Part shown: piece by piece, positions 25,137 to 33,753 of the stretch
Layout: each line of letters begins with the position of its first letter
How positions within the stretch are numbered: position 1 is the first letter of the stretch
Assembly (NCBI RefSeq): GCF_014384785.1
Contig: NZ_JACRSU010000006.1
Coordinates: 34,899-98,898 of the forward strand
Length of the DNA: 64,000 bases
Direction: 5' to 3'
Source of the DNA: Congzhengia minquanensis
Lineage (GTDB): Bacteria > Bacillota > Clostridia > UBA1381 > UBA9506
Made by a program: the position numbers and the translations under genes
The notes under the pieces: model-generated
Databases searched by the model: none
What the model was told of the DNA's origin: nothing
Seen by the model: only the letters and a program-made list of their open reading frames with translations

Positions 25137-26237
25137 ATGGAAAAAGTGAACATTGGCGTTGTCGGCTGCGGCAACATCAGCGGAATATATTTTCAAAATC
25201 TCACTACGGTGTTTTTAAACACCAATGTTTATGCCTGCGCCGACTTAGACGAAGCCCGTGCAAAAGAGGCGGCGGAAAAATATGGAATTCCGCACATCAT
25301 GACGTTGGACGAAATGCTTGCATGCCCTGAAATTCAAATTATTTTAAACCTCACTACACCCCAGTCCCACTACCCCATTTGCAAAAAGGCGTTAGAGGCC
25401 GGAAAACATGTATATACGGAAAAGCCCTTAAGCCTGCACTTTGACGAGGGGAAAGAGCTGGTTCGCCTGGCGGAGAAAAAGGGGCTGCTCATAGGCTGTG
25501 CACCAGACACGTTTTTGGGTGCGGGCATTCAAACCTGCCGCAAGCTGATTGACAGCGGCTTCATCGGCGATTTGGTGGGTGCGGCGGCGTTTATGCTTTG
25601 CCCCGGCCACGAGAGCTGGCACCCCGACCCGGAATTTTATTATAAAACGGGCGGCGGCCCAATGTTTGACATGGGCCCCTACTATTTAACCGCGCTGGTG
25701 AACTTAATGGGCGGCGCCGAAGAAGTTTGCGGCATGGGTTCAATTACGTTCCCAAACCGCACCATAACCAGCGAAAAGAAGTTTGGCACGAAGATGGCCG
25801 TTGAAACCGACACCCATATTTCCGGTATGATTCGGTTTGAAAACGGCGCAATCGGCACCATAACCACCAGTTTTGACGTAACGAAAACCAGCCTTCCCAG
25901 AATTGAGCTTTACGGCACCCGGGGAACCCTGCTGGTTCCCGACCCCAACACCTTTGGCGGGCCGGTTCTGCTCGCTACGAAAGACGGGTCGGGTTTTCGC
26001 GAAGTGCCCCTCACCCACAACTATTCAGAAAACAGCCGTGGGCTTGGGGTGAGCGACATGGCAAAATGCATTTTGTCCAGCGGAGAAAACAAAGCGTCGG
26101 GAGCGCTGGCCCTGCATGTTTTAGAAATGATGGAATTTTTCAAAACCAGCGACACGCAAAAGCTATATCATAAAATGGAGTCCCGTTACGAAAAGACCCC
26201 GCCCATGTGCGCAAATGTCATTCAGGGCGAAGTATAA
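25137..26237 (+). CDS. Gfo/Idh/MocA-family oxidoreductase
   Basis: This 366-residue dehydrogenase has an N-terminal Rossmann fold (NIGVVGCGNISGIYF, residues 4-18), the family motif EKPLSLHFDEGKEL near 97-110 with the catalytic lysine, and the C-terminal domain with GGGPMFDMGPYYLTAL near 178. It oxidises or reduces a sugar, cyclitol or similar compound with NAD(P). The ThuA gene upstream is the likely partner. The gene ends before a hairpin at 26250-26286. Confidence 0.92.
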   Translation: MEKVNIGVVGCGNISGIYFQNLTTVFLNTNVYACADLDEARAKEAAEKYGIPHIMTLDEMLACPEIQIILNLTTPQSHYPICKKALEAGKHVYTEKPLSLHFDEGKELVRLAEKKGLLIGCAPDTFLGAGIQTCRKLIDSGFIGDLVGAAAFMLCPGHESWHPDPEFYYKTGGGPMFDMGPYYLTALVNLMGGAEEVCGMGSITFPNRTITSEKKFGTKMAVETDTHISGMIRFENGAIGTITTSFDVTKTSLPRIELYGTRGTLLVPDPNTFGGPVLLATKDGSGFREVPLTHNYSENSRGLGVSDMAKCILSSGENKASGALALHVLEMMEFFKTSDTQKLYHKMESRYEKTPPMCANVIQGEV

Positions 26238-26249
26238 ATTTTTCCCGGT

Positions 26250-26286
26250 AAAACCCACTCGAAGCCCTTGTGTTTCGGGTGGGTTT
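26250..26286 (+). terminator. Hairpin terminator overlapping the next promoter
   Basis: AAACCCACTCGAA and TTCGGGTGGGTTT pair with one G-U. The -35 box and spacer of the next gene's promoter lie in the same bases. Confidence 0.5.
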
Positions 26287-26296
26287 GTGCTATAAT
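26268..26296 (+). promoter_or_regulatory. Promoter of the GNAT gene
   Basis: TTGTGT (26268-26273), 17 bases, TATAAT (26291-26296), with the start codon 26 bases downstream. Confidence 0.55.
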
Positions 26297-26321
26297 ATGG
26301 GTAAAAAAGGAGCGGTTGCAA

Positions 26322-26789
26322 ATGATGATTAGACGCGCAGAAGAAAAGGACATGGCCGGAATTAACCGTTTGCTTTGCCAAGTACTTGCGGTGCACCACA
26401 ACGGCAGGCCGGACTTGTTTCAGCCGGACGCAAAAAAATATACCGACAACCAGCTAAAACAAATTTTGTCAGACGACGCAAGGCCGGTTTTTGTGGCCGC
26501 AGACGGTGAAAACGTTCTCGGCTATGCGTTCTGCATTTTTCAGCAGCATATCGGCGACAATATTCTGACAGATATTAAAACGCTGTATATTGACGACCTC
26601 TGCGTGGACGAAGCCCTCCGCGGACAGCACATTGGCAAACAGCTTTATGAATTTGTTGTAGACTTTGCGAAAAATAGCGGGTGTTACAACGTAACGCTGA
26701 ACGTGTGGGCGTGTAATGAAAGTGCAAAGAAATTTTATGAAAAGTGCGGCTTAAAGCCGCAAAAGTTTGGAATGGAAACTATATTGTAA
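26322..26789 (+). CDS. GNAT-family N-acetyltransferase
   Basis: This protein of about 155 residues (MMIRRAEEKDM start) has a GNAT core: strands with LGYAFCIF, then LYIDDLCVDEALRGQHIGKQLYEFV, where RGQHIGKQL is the acetyl-CoA-binding loop, and VWACNESAKKFYEKCGLKP at the end. Acyl acceptor unknown. The ATG at 26322 (with a second ATG next to it) has AAGGAG upstream. Confidence 0.87.
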   Translation: MMIRRAEEKDMAGINRLLCQVLAVHHNGRPDLFQPDAKKYTDNQLKQILSDDARPVFVAADGENVLGYAFCIFQQHIGDNILTDIKTLYIDDLCVDEALRGQHIGKQLYEFVVDFAKNSGCYNVTLNVWACNESAKKFYEKCGLKPQKFGMETIL

Positions 26790-26806
26790 ATACTACGCAG
26801 CGTGAA

Positions 26807-26932
26807 TGTAGCACCCAAAAAAGTTAGACAATTTTAAACGGTAAATAAAAATGGTATAATAAACTAGACGCGACATTAAGAGCATTTGAAACGAAAGTTA
26901 AGTCAAGTTTATTATACCATTTACTGTGTATT
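26807..26932. mobile_element. Possible IS3-like end relic with a 17-base inverted repeat
   Basis: TGTAGCACCC followed by an A-run and GTTAGACA (26807-26830) recalls terminal repeats of IS3/IS150-type elements, but no transposase is present. Next to it AAATGGTATAATAAACT (26849-26865) is repeated inverted at 26916-26932, 50 bases apart; both arms carry TATAAT. The gap 26790-27005 has no gene. Confidence 0.3.
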
Positions 26933-27005
26933 TAATTATACAGCAGAATAATACCGCTGTTAATAATTTTTGTATAGGTTTATAATAATTTTGAGGTGAA
27001 AAAAA

Positions 27006-27320
27006 ATGAAAACACTTTTACAAAAACTTTACAGCGGAGAATTAGACCCTACAAAATATTACGTGCCAAAAAATATAGAATTTTGGAAACAGGATGAAGC
27101 TGTTAATAATATTTTGAAAAAATGGGCAAAAAAAATAGGCCAAGAAGAACAACTTGACCTTTTTGATGAAATGCTGTCTATTTATACCCGCATGTCAGCC
27201 ATAGAAAGCGAAGAAATGTTTCAGCACGGTTTTAACCTTGCCGTGAAGCTGATGAGCGAAGCATATTCCGCAAAACTCCCCAGTGAAGCAGACCTGACAT
27301 ATGCAAATAAAACTTATTAA
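27006..27320 (+). CDS. DUF6809-like small protein
   Basis: This 104-residue, mainly helical protein has the pattern of DUF6809-type proteins: a short N-terminal segment (LLQKLYSGELDPTKYY), a central helix with charged residues and a C-terminal helix with FQHGFNLAVKLMSEAY. Such proteins are common in Clostridia and have no known role. The stop codon overlaps that of the convergent 728-residue gene by three bases. Confidence 0.65.
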   Translation: MKTLLQKLYSGELDPTKYYVPKNIEFWKQDEAVNNILKKWAKKIGQEEQLDLFDEMLSIYTRMSAIESEEMFQHGFNLAVKLMSEAYSAKLPSEADLTYANKTY

Positions 27321-29503
27321 CTTCTTTCTTCCCTTACGGGCATGGAAAACACCAGCGTTCCCGTAACGTCGCGAAGTTCATAATAGGTTCCGTGGCCGTC
27401 TGTTACATACGTTCCCTCACACGGGTCGCCTACAAAATAGAAATCCGGCTGGGAATTTAACACGCAGGTAAGATTGTCTGCGCAATATTGCTCACCAAAC
27501 AGCCGCACCGTGGCGTGGTTTAAGCCGGAAAGCTCAATTCTGCGCCGGAACTGTGCGCTCACCGGCGCAACCTCACGGGCGCCAACCGTGCCGCTTTTCT
27601 GGGTTACAAAAGCCCTGCATTCCCGGTGCTCCGCCTTCGGAAAATGGTAGCTGGCTGTGCCGCCTTCCACCTCGGTTTCATATCCCATCAATACCGGCGC
27701 GCCCAAGGGCATTTTCAGTTTTGTTTCCACCGTGGTGTTGGGCGAATATACCGAAAACATATAAGCGTTGTCGTGCCTGTGAATTGTCATTACCGGGGGC
27801 TTTGCACTGTTTGCCTTGCTGAAACTCAGCTCCATTCCGAAGTGTTTTAAGGCAAAAACCATTTGCTTTTCTTCTGCGCCGAACTGCACCCAAACTGCGC
27901 TGCCGCGGCAAACCACGCCGTTTTGCTCTTTCGTCCCTGTAGGAAACAGCCCGCAAAACGCCTCCGGCACATTTCCCCCGCCGCCGTAAAAGATTACCTT
28001 TCCCCCGTTTTTTGCATAGTCTATCATCGTGCGCTCGTGTCTGCTGCCCGCCAAGGGAACAGGGGTGATAACCACGCTTTCACAAAACATTTGCTTGTTG
28101 AGCCCGGCAAAAATGTCGCCGGAAACCACCTGGTTTAACGGCATGCCGCAATTAATTGCGCCGCGAACGAACCAGTCGCCGTGATACATGGCGGAAAGCG
28201 CTTCTGCGCTGTCTGCTTCGCCATATTCTGCAAAGGGATATACCCAAACCAACGGCGAAACCCCGTCGGGGGCGTCTTTTCTTGCCTTTAAAATGTGGGG
28301 CAGCGGCTCATATACACAGCTTTCCGGCATGTCGCCGAAGGAGTTGTCAATAGATAAAATGTTAAAATGCGTCGGCAGGCCAATTTTCCCGTTTTCATCA
28401 ATCCGCGACAACGCCCCGGGAAGATAAATGTCGTGGGGCTGGCCGCCATACCGGTCATACCACGGCGAGTTCACCCACCAGGGGTCGTGAATGTAGTAGC
28501 GGAACATAAACTCGTTGGCCGGCAGCTCCGCAATTCGCGACATGTGCCCCATAAGCTCTAAGCCAAAATCAAAATTCAGGGCCGCCCAGGGCGAGTTTGG
28601 CGGCGGAAGAACGCCTTTGGCGTTTTTGTAAATTGCAGAAAGAGGCACGCCGTCTGAAGCCATGTCAATGCCGCAAGACATGTTTGTGCCACGGGTCTGA
28701 ACCGGAAAGTCGGGGCACTCGGCACGAAACAGGTTCCAAAATTCCAGCACCTCCTTTTTCACAGCAGGAAGCGCTGTGGCGTCGAACCGCTCGCCATCAA
28801 AAATTGCGCCGTGTGTGCTCCAGGTTTCGCGTCCAAAGCCCAATCCGTTAGAAAGCCACAAATAGTCGAACCCCAGGTCGCTTAAAAACGCCTGAGCCTG
28901 CCGGCCCAAAAACGTGCCGAACGGAAGCCCGTTGGGTATGCCGTTTGGAAAACCGGCATAGTGAACGTTGTCGCCTTTCAGGCGCGCGTGGGCGCAAATC
29001 ATGGTTCCCTTGCCCATGTCCTGCCCCAGACAAATTTCGTTATGGCGGTTATATTTAAAATCTGAAACGGCAAACTCCGGCCCGGGGTCCACCGTTTCGC
29101 CAACCAAAATCTGTTTGTCCTCCCCCAGCACTTTTTTCCCCGCAGTTTTTAACGCGCAGATAATTTCTTTTAAAATTTGGTAGGTCATTTTGGGAGGATT
29201 TTTTGTGTAAAGATAGTTTCTGGTGTGCAGTCCCTTGCCCTCGGGGTCAATTTCCGGCGGGTGGTTCTCCCGCTGATTGGCGCCGCCTAAAAAATAACAC
29301 CATTCAAATTCGTCGTTTAAGCTGCCGCGGTAGTCTAAAAGCTCCGACCCGTCGGCACACCAAAGCAGCACCGAAACGGTTTCGGCGTTCTTTAAAAGCG
29401 GTTTCCACTGCGAAAATGCAGTTTCGCAAACGGTTTTGATAAATGGAGCGTCTGTCTTTTTAAACGGCTTTAGGCTCATTTCCAGGGTAATATTTTCAAA
29501 CAA
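27317..29503 (-). CDS. Large cytoplasmic protein of unknown family, glycosidase-like
   Basis: This 728-residue protein has no signal peptide or membrane helix. It starts with ITLEMSLKPFKKT and continues as an alpha/beta protein with many aromatic and acidic residues. Segments that could shape a sugar site are GETVDPGPEFAVSDF near 160, FGRETWSTHGAIFDGERF near 230 and YYIHDPWWVNSPWYDRYGGQPH near 345. The last third is strand-rich with a glycine turn FYGGGGNVPEAF. This is consistent with a TIM-barrel-like enzyme plus beta domains, but no glycoside hydrolase family is recognised. The start is TTG 29503 after AGGTGG. It lies downstream of an AraC gene in a sugar locus. Confidence 0.6.
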   Translation of the reverse strand: MFENITLEMSLKPFKKTDAPFIKTVCETAFSQWKPLLKNAETVSVLLWCADGSELLDYRGSLNDEFEWCYFLGGANQRENHPPEIDPEGKGLHTRNYLYTKNPPKMTYQILKEIICALKTAGKKVLGEDKQILVGETVDPGPEFAVSDFKYNRHNEICLGQDMGKGTMICAHARLKGDNVHYAGFPNGIPNGLPFGTFLGRQAQAFLSDLGFDYLWLSNGLGFGRETWSTHGAIFDGERFDATALPAVKKEVLEFWNLFRAECPDFPVQTRGTNMSCGIDMASDGVPLSAIYKNAKGVLPPPNSPWAALNFDFGLELMGHMSRIAELPANEFMFRYYIHDPWWVNSPWYDRYGGQPHDIYLPGALSRIDENGKIGLPTHFNILSIDNSFGDMPESCVYEPLPHILKARKDAPDGVSPLVWVYPFAEYGEADSAEALSAMYHGDWFVRGAINCGMPLNQVVSGDIFAGLNKQMFCESVVITPVPLAGSRHERTMIDYAKNGGKVIFYGGGGNVPEAFCGLFPTGTKEQNGVVCRGSAVWVQFGAEEKQMVFALKHFGMELSFSKANSAKPPVMTIHRHDNAYMFSVYSPNTTVETKLKMPLGAPVLMGYETEVEGGTASYHFPKAEHRECRAFVTQKSGTVGAREVAPVSAQFRRRIELSGLNHATVRLFGEQYCADNLTCVLNSQPDFYFVGDPCEGTYVTDGHGTYYELRDVTGTLVFSMPVREERS

Positions 29504-29606
29504 AATGCCACCTGCTCTCTTTTTTATTTGCCATTCATTATATCGCGTTCTTCAACTTGCTTCCATAACATTTCACATTATTTTTTGTGTAAAACAAAGA
29601 TATATT

Positions 29607-30446
29607 TCACTGGTCACGAAACTCTGTGGGCGTTACTCCAAAATGCTTTTTAAACAGCCTGTTAAACGACCGCGTGCTGCCAAACCCGCACTGATAAGAA
29701 ATTTCTGTCATACTGTGGTTTGTAGATTTCATCAGACCCATGGCACGCTCTAAACGATATACCGTTAGGTAATAAAAAAAGCTTACCCCCGTCACCTTTT
29801 TAAAGTAGTGGGAAAAATAATATTTTGAAAAGTTGCAGTAGTCCGCCATTTCCTCTAAAGATACCGGCCGCATATAGTTCTGTTCCACAAACCGCTCCGC
29901 GTGGCGCAAAAGCTTCATGCTCTCTGCAATTTGTGCCGACTGCTTTGTGGTTACGGCGCGAAATCCCACGCCCCGCAGTGCCTCCACAAAAGCCGACAGC
30001 GACAGCGCGTTCACCGCATATTCAAAACCAGGCTTTTTTCCCGCGTGCTCCGTTTGAATATCCTGCACATAGGAAAGCAATTTCTGATACACCGCATCCC
30101 GTTTTGTGATAACGTTTTTCAGCAGCCTGATTTTAGAAAGGTCTAAAAAACCTTCCTGTCCCTCAGCGCCCGTTACCACCGCTTTCATTACAAAAATATT
30201 GTTTTCGCCCCGGCTCACAAATCCGTGAAGCTCGCCGGGCATAAACAGGCAAATGTCGCCTTGCTTTGCCTCAAAACTTCCGCTTTCGCAAACGACAACC
30301 GTTTCCCCCTCCCGCACGCAGTCAATTTCCGCCTCGTCGTGAAAATGAACCACATAGCTTAGGTTCCCCGTGTCGGGATTGATGTAAGGATATCCTTTTT
30401 CTGCCCTGTGAACCTCTTCAAAATAAGCATTTTCCATCTGCCACAC
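29607..30446 (-). CDS. AraC-family regulator of the xylose locus
   Basis: This 279-residue regulator has an N-terminal cupin sensing domain (residues 1-160, with VVHFHDEAEIDCVREGE and LFMPGELHGFVSRGE) and a C-terminal AraC DNA-binding domain (180-279, ISYQCGFGSTRSFNRLFKKHFG). It is divergent from xylA and lies upstream of the 728-residue gene on the same strand. It probably answers to a pentose or a xylan fragment and drives one or both transcripts. Confidence 0.9.
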   Translation of the reverse strand: MWQMENAYFEEVHRAEKGYPYINPDTGNLSYVVHFHDEAEIDCVREGETVVVCESGSFEAKQGDICLFMPGELHGFVSRGENNIFVMKAVVTGAEGQEGFLDLSKIRLLKNVITKRDAVYQKLLSYVQDIQTEHAGKKPGFEYAVNALSLSAFVEALRGVGFRAVTTKQSAQIAESMKLLRHAERFVEQNYMRPVSLEEMADYCNFSKYYFSHYFKKVTGVSFFYYLTVYRLERAMGLMKSTNHSMTEISYQCGFGSTRSFNRLFKKHFGVTPTEFRDQ

Positions 30447-30458
30447 CTCTTATGTTCC

Positions 30459-30487
30459 ATTGTACCGCACTTTTTATAAAAAAGCAA
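30459..30487 (-). promoter_or_regulatory. Promoter of the xylose-locus AraC gene
   Basis: TTGCTT (30482-30487), 17 bases, TACAAT (30459-30464) on the minus strand. Confidence 0.5.
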
Positions 30488-30510
30488 TAAGTGTCGCAAA
30501 TTAAACAATA

Positions 30511-30571
30511 ATTGTGTTTACTTCAATGAAACACAATGGTATGATTGACTTATAACAAGAATTTCATTGAA
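30511..30571 (+). promoter_or_regulatory. Promoter/operator region of xylA
   Basis: A perfect dyad ATTGTGTTT / AAACACAAT (30511-30519 and 30529-30537) with a 9-base centre overlaps a candidate -35 box; the -10 is TATGAT, 17 bases after TTTACT. A second pair, TTCAATGAAA (30522-30531) and TTTCATTGAA (30562-30571), flanks the start region. The first dyad has the shape of a repressor site; the second could be a pair of AraC half-sites. Confidence 0.45.
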
Positions 30572-30588
30572 TAAAAAGGAGAGTAAAT

Positions 30589-31905
30589 ATGAACGAGTTT
30601 TTTAACGTACCCAAAATTGCCTATGAAGGCGCAAATTCTGAAAATATGTTTGCGTTCCGCCACTATAACCCCGAGGAGGAAATCTGCGGAAAGCCTATGA
30701 AGGAGCATTTAAAGTTTGCCATGAGCTGGTGGCACACACTCTGCGGCGACGGAACCGACATGTTCGGCATTGGCACAGCAGACAAAACATTCGGCGGTAA
30801 AACGCCCATGGAGGTTGCCAAAAACAAAGTTTTGGCCGGGTTTGAGTTTATGCACAAGCTGGGAATTGAATACTTCTGTTTTCACGACAAGGACTTAGCG
30901 CCCGAGGGAAATTCTTTACAGGAATTTCAGCAGAATTTAGACGAAATTGTTCCGCTTATTAAAGAACAAATGGAGAAATATCATATCAAGTGCCTGTGGG
31001 GCACGGCAAACCTGTTTAACCACCCGCGCTACACCCACGGGGCAGGAACCACCTGCAACGCAGACGTTTATTGCTATGCCGCGGCGCAGATAAAAAAAAC
31101 AATTGACATTACCCTTGAGCTGGGCGGCATGGGATATGTGTTCTGGGGCGGCCGGGAAGGCTATGAAACACTGCTTAACACCGACATGGGCTTTGAGCTT
31201 GACAACATGGCATATTTAATGGAAATGGCGGTGGATTATGCCCGGGGCAAGGGCTACAAGGGCGATTTTTACATTGAGCCTAAGCCAAAAGAGCCCACCA
31301 AACACCAGTATGATTTTGACGCTTCCACCGTTTTGGCATTTTTGCGCAAATATGGTTTAGAAAAAGACTTTAAGCTGAACATTGAGGCAAACCACGCTAC
31401 CCTTTCCGCCCACACCTTTCAGCACGAGCTGCGCGTGGCACGGATTAACGGTGCGTTCGGATCTATCGACGCCAACCAGGGCGACCCGCTTTTGGGGTGG
31501 GACACCGACCAGTTCCCCACAAACGTGTATGACGCGGCCCTGGCCATGTATGAGGTGTTAAAAAATGGCGGCTTTACCAACGGCGGCTTGAATTTTGATG
31601 CAAAAGTACGCCGTGCTTCCCATACATACGAGGATTTGTTCCTTGCCTATATCGCCGGAATGGACACCTTTGCCTTGGGACTGAAAATTGCGGACAAAAT
31701 GATAAAAGACGGCCGCATCGACGCGTTCGCAAAAAACCGCTATGCTTCGTTTGATATGGGGATCGGTGAAAAAATTAAAAACAAACAAACCGACCTTTGC
31801 GCACTATCCGACTATGCGCTGTCTTTAGGCAGCGTTGCAGACGAAGCCAGCGGCAGGCAGGAATATTTAGAAAGCATTTTAAACGATATTATGTTCGGAA
31901 AATAA
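30589..31905 (+). CDS. xylA: Xylose isomerase
   Basis: This 438-residue protein matches class II xylose isomerases along its length. Landmarks are [18 protein letters not shown] near residue 43, [14 protein letters not shown] with the catalytic histidine near 100, [16 protein letters not shown] near 185, [18 protein letters not shown] with the metal-binding glutamate and lysine near 235, and the late [20 protein letters not shown]. It interconverts xylose and xylulose with two divalent metals. First gene of a four-gene operon; ATG follows AAGGAGAG. Confidence 0.97.
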   Translation: MNEFFNVPKIAYEGANSENMFAFRHYNPEEEICGKPMKEHLKFAMSWWHTLCGDGTDMFGIGTADKTFGGKTPMEVAKNKVLAGFEFMHKLGIEYFCFHDKDLAPEGNSLQEFQQNLDEIVPLIKEQMEKYHIKCLWGTANLFNHPRYTHGAGTTCNADVYCYAAAQIKKTIDITLELGGMGYVFWGGREGYETLLNTDMGFELDNMAYLMEMAVDYARGKGYKGDFYIEPKPKEPTKHQYDFDASTVLAFLRKYGLEKDFKLNIEANHATLSAHTFQHELRVARINGAFGSIDANQGDPLLGWDTDQFPTNVYDAALAMYEVLKNGGFTNGGLNFDAKVRRASHTYEDLFLAYIAGMDTFALGLKIADKMIKDGRIDAFAKNRYASFDMGIGEKIKNKQTDLCALSDYALSLGSVADEASGRQEYLESILNDIMFGK

Positions 31906-31920
31906 AAAAGGAGTGCTCCT

Positions 31921-33726
31921 ATGAACTACGAAATCACCGCTTTTTCCTCTTTTGGAATCTGCCGGGCAGACAGCAGCAAAACCACATTTACTGCAGCAGA
32001 AGATACGAACCAATGCTTCTTTGAAATGAACGTCACCTTTGACCACTGGGAAGACGAATTCTATCTTCTTATGCCTGCCTGTGCCTATAACGGCAATCGA
32101 TACGAAAAAGTAAAACGGTCTTATCCGCCTATGTACAAGCCGGAGGAAACCGACAGGCAGCTCATTACCGATGTGCCTGCACTCGCTCCCGACGGCAGCG
32201 GAATCATTGAAGTTACCGCAGGAGATATGTCGGTTCCCTGCGTTTGTGTGCTGAATCCAAAAGAAAAACAGGCGTTTATGTTGTTTACAAAACAGGAGAT
32301 AAAGGGCGAAAATTTAGGATTCCGGGTAGAAAAAGGCCGCATCACCGTTTCCTATCCTGCAAACAGAACAACCGCTTACCGTTTTTGCCGGGAACACGAA
32401 ACGAACTGCGACAGCGGCATTGCGGTAAAAAAAGGCGAAACCTTCACGCTGGAACACAAAATAGTTTCCTTTCCCTGTGAAAACATAATTGCGCTGTTTA
32501 CTTGCTTTTTTAAAAACAGAAAATGCCTGCTTTCCGGTCCCCGTCCCGAAAACTTATACACCGACGCACTGTGGGACATGCAGGAGGATAAATTTAACAG
32601 CTATAATTATTCCGGCGAATATTATGCCGAAATCACAAAAATCTGGCAGTGCGGCTGGTGCGGCGGCGCCATCTCCAGTCTTCCTCTGTTCATGTGCGGA
32701 AACGCGCTTTCAAAGGAACGGGCAATTAACACTTTAGACTATTTGTTTGCCCACCAGGCAAACAGCGGTTTTTTCTATGGTTACATCAAAAACGGCATTA
32801 CCGAAGACGACAGTTTTCACACACCGGGTATGGAACATCTCCACATGATACGAAAAAGCGCAGATGTGCTGTATCATCTGTTCCGGCACTTTCGGGTTAT
32901 GAATCCGAAACCTCATTGGATCACAGGCACAAAAAAATGTGCCGACGCCTTTGTAACGCTTTTTCAGCAGTTCGGAACCTTCGGTCAGTTTATCAACATC
33001 GAAACCGGCGAACTCGTGGTAAAAAGCAGCACCGCAGGAGCAATGGCAATCGGCGGTTTGGCCCTTGCATGGGAATTTTTCGGCGAACCTGTCTATCTTG
33101 AAACCGCAAAACGCGCCTGTGATTTTTACTATCACAGAGATATTGAAAACGGCGTTACCACAGGAGGCCCGGGTGAAATTTTAGGAGCACCTGACTCGGA
33201 AAGCGCCTTCGCCATGCTGGAAAGCTGTGTGACGCTTTTCGAGGTCACAAAGGAGGAAAAATGGCTGCGTTATGCCGAAAGCTGCGCGCATCTGGCCGCA
33301 AGCTGGGTGGTAACATACCCTTATCTTTTCCCAAAAAACAGTGAGTTTTACAGACTTGGCATCAACACGGTGGGCAGTGTGTTTGCAAATATTCAGAATA
33401 AGCATTCTGCACCGGGTATCTGCACCCTGTCGGGCGACAGTCTTTATAAGCTTTGGCGCTATACGGGAAACCACGAATATTTAGAACTGATTAAAGATAT
33501 TGCATTTTTCATTCCCCAATGCGTTTCAACAAAGAAACGTCCGATTTATTCCTGGGACGATACGCCAAAACTGCTCCCTGAAGGATTTATTTGTGAACGC
33601 GTCAACATGAGCGACTGGGAGGGAAAACAAAACATCGGCGGTGTGTTTTGCTGCTCCTGTTGGTGCGAAACCAGCCTGCTGCTCACCTTTACGGAACTGA
33701 TGTGTTATGACGAAATGAAACGGTAA
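31921..33726 (+). CDS. Uncharacterised protein of the xylose operon, (alpha/alpha)6-barrel-like
   Basis: This 601-residue cytoplasmic protein lies 15 bases after xylA and 27 bases before the GH3 gene. Residues 1-200 are strand-rich, with FYLLMPACAYNGNRY and PAL APDGSG-type turns. From about 215 it becomes helical with aromatic and cysteine-rich turns (ITKIWQCGWCGGAISSLPLF, HTPGMEHLHMIRKSADVLYHLF, and a late VFCCSCWCETSLLL), as in six-hairpin glycosidases. No catalytic signature of a known family is clear. Its place argues for action on a xylan-derived oligosaccharide before or alongside the GH3 enzyme. Confidence 0.65.
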   Translation: MNYEITAFSSFGICRADSSKTTFTAAEDTNQCFFEMNVTFDHWEDEFYLLMPACAYNGNRYEKVKRSYPPMYKPEETDRQLITDVPALAPDGSGIIEVTAGDMSVPCVCVLNPKEKQAFMLFTKQEIKGENLGFRVEKGRITVSYPANRTTAYRFCREHETNCDSGIAVKKGETFTLEHKIVSFPCENIIALFTCFFKNRKCLLSGPRPENLYTDALWDMQEDKFNSYNYSGEYYAEITKIWQCGWCGGAISSLPLFMCGNALSKERAINTLDYLFAHQANSGFFYGYIKNGITEDDSFHTPGMEHLHMIRKSADVLYHLFRHFRVMNPKPHWITGTKKCADAFVTLFQQFGTFGQFINIETGELVVKSSTAGAMAIGGLALAWEFFGEPVYLETAKRACDFYYHRDIENGVTTGGPGEILGAPDSESAFAMLESCVTLFEVTKEEKWLRYAESCAHLAASWVVTYPYLFPKNSEFYRLGINTVGSVFANIQNKHSAPGICTLSGDSLYKLWRYTGNHEYLELIKDIAFFIPQCVSTKKRPIYSWDDTPKLLPEGFICERVNMSDWEGKQNIGGVFCCSCWCETSLLLTFTELMCYDEMKR

Positions 33727-33753
33727 AAACAAACAGAAAGGCGGATTTTTTAT

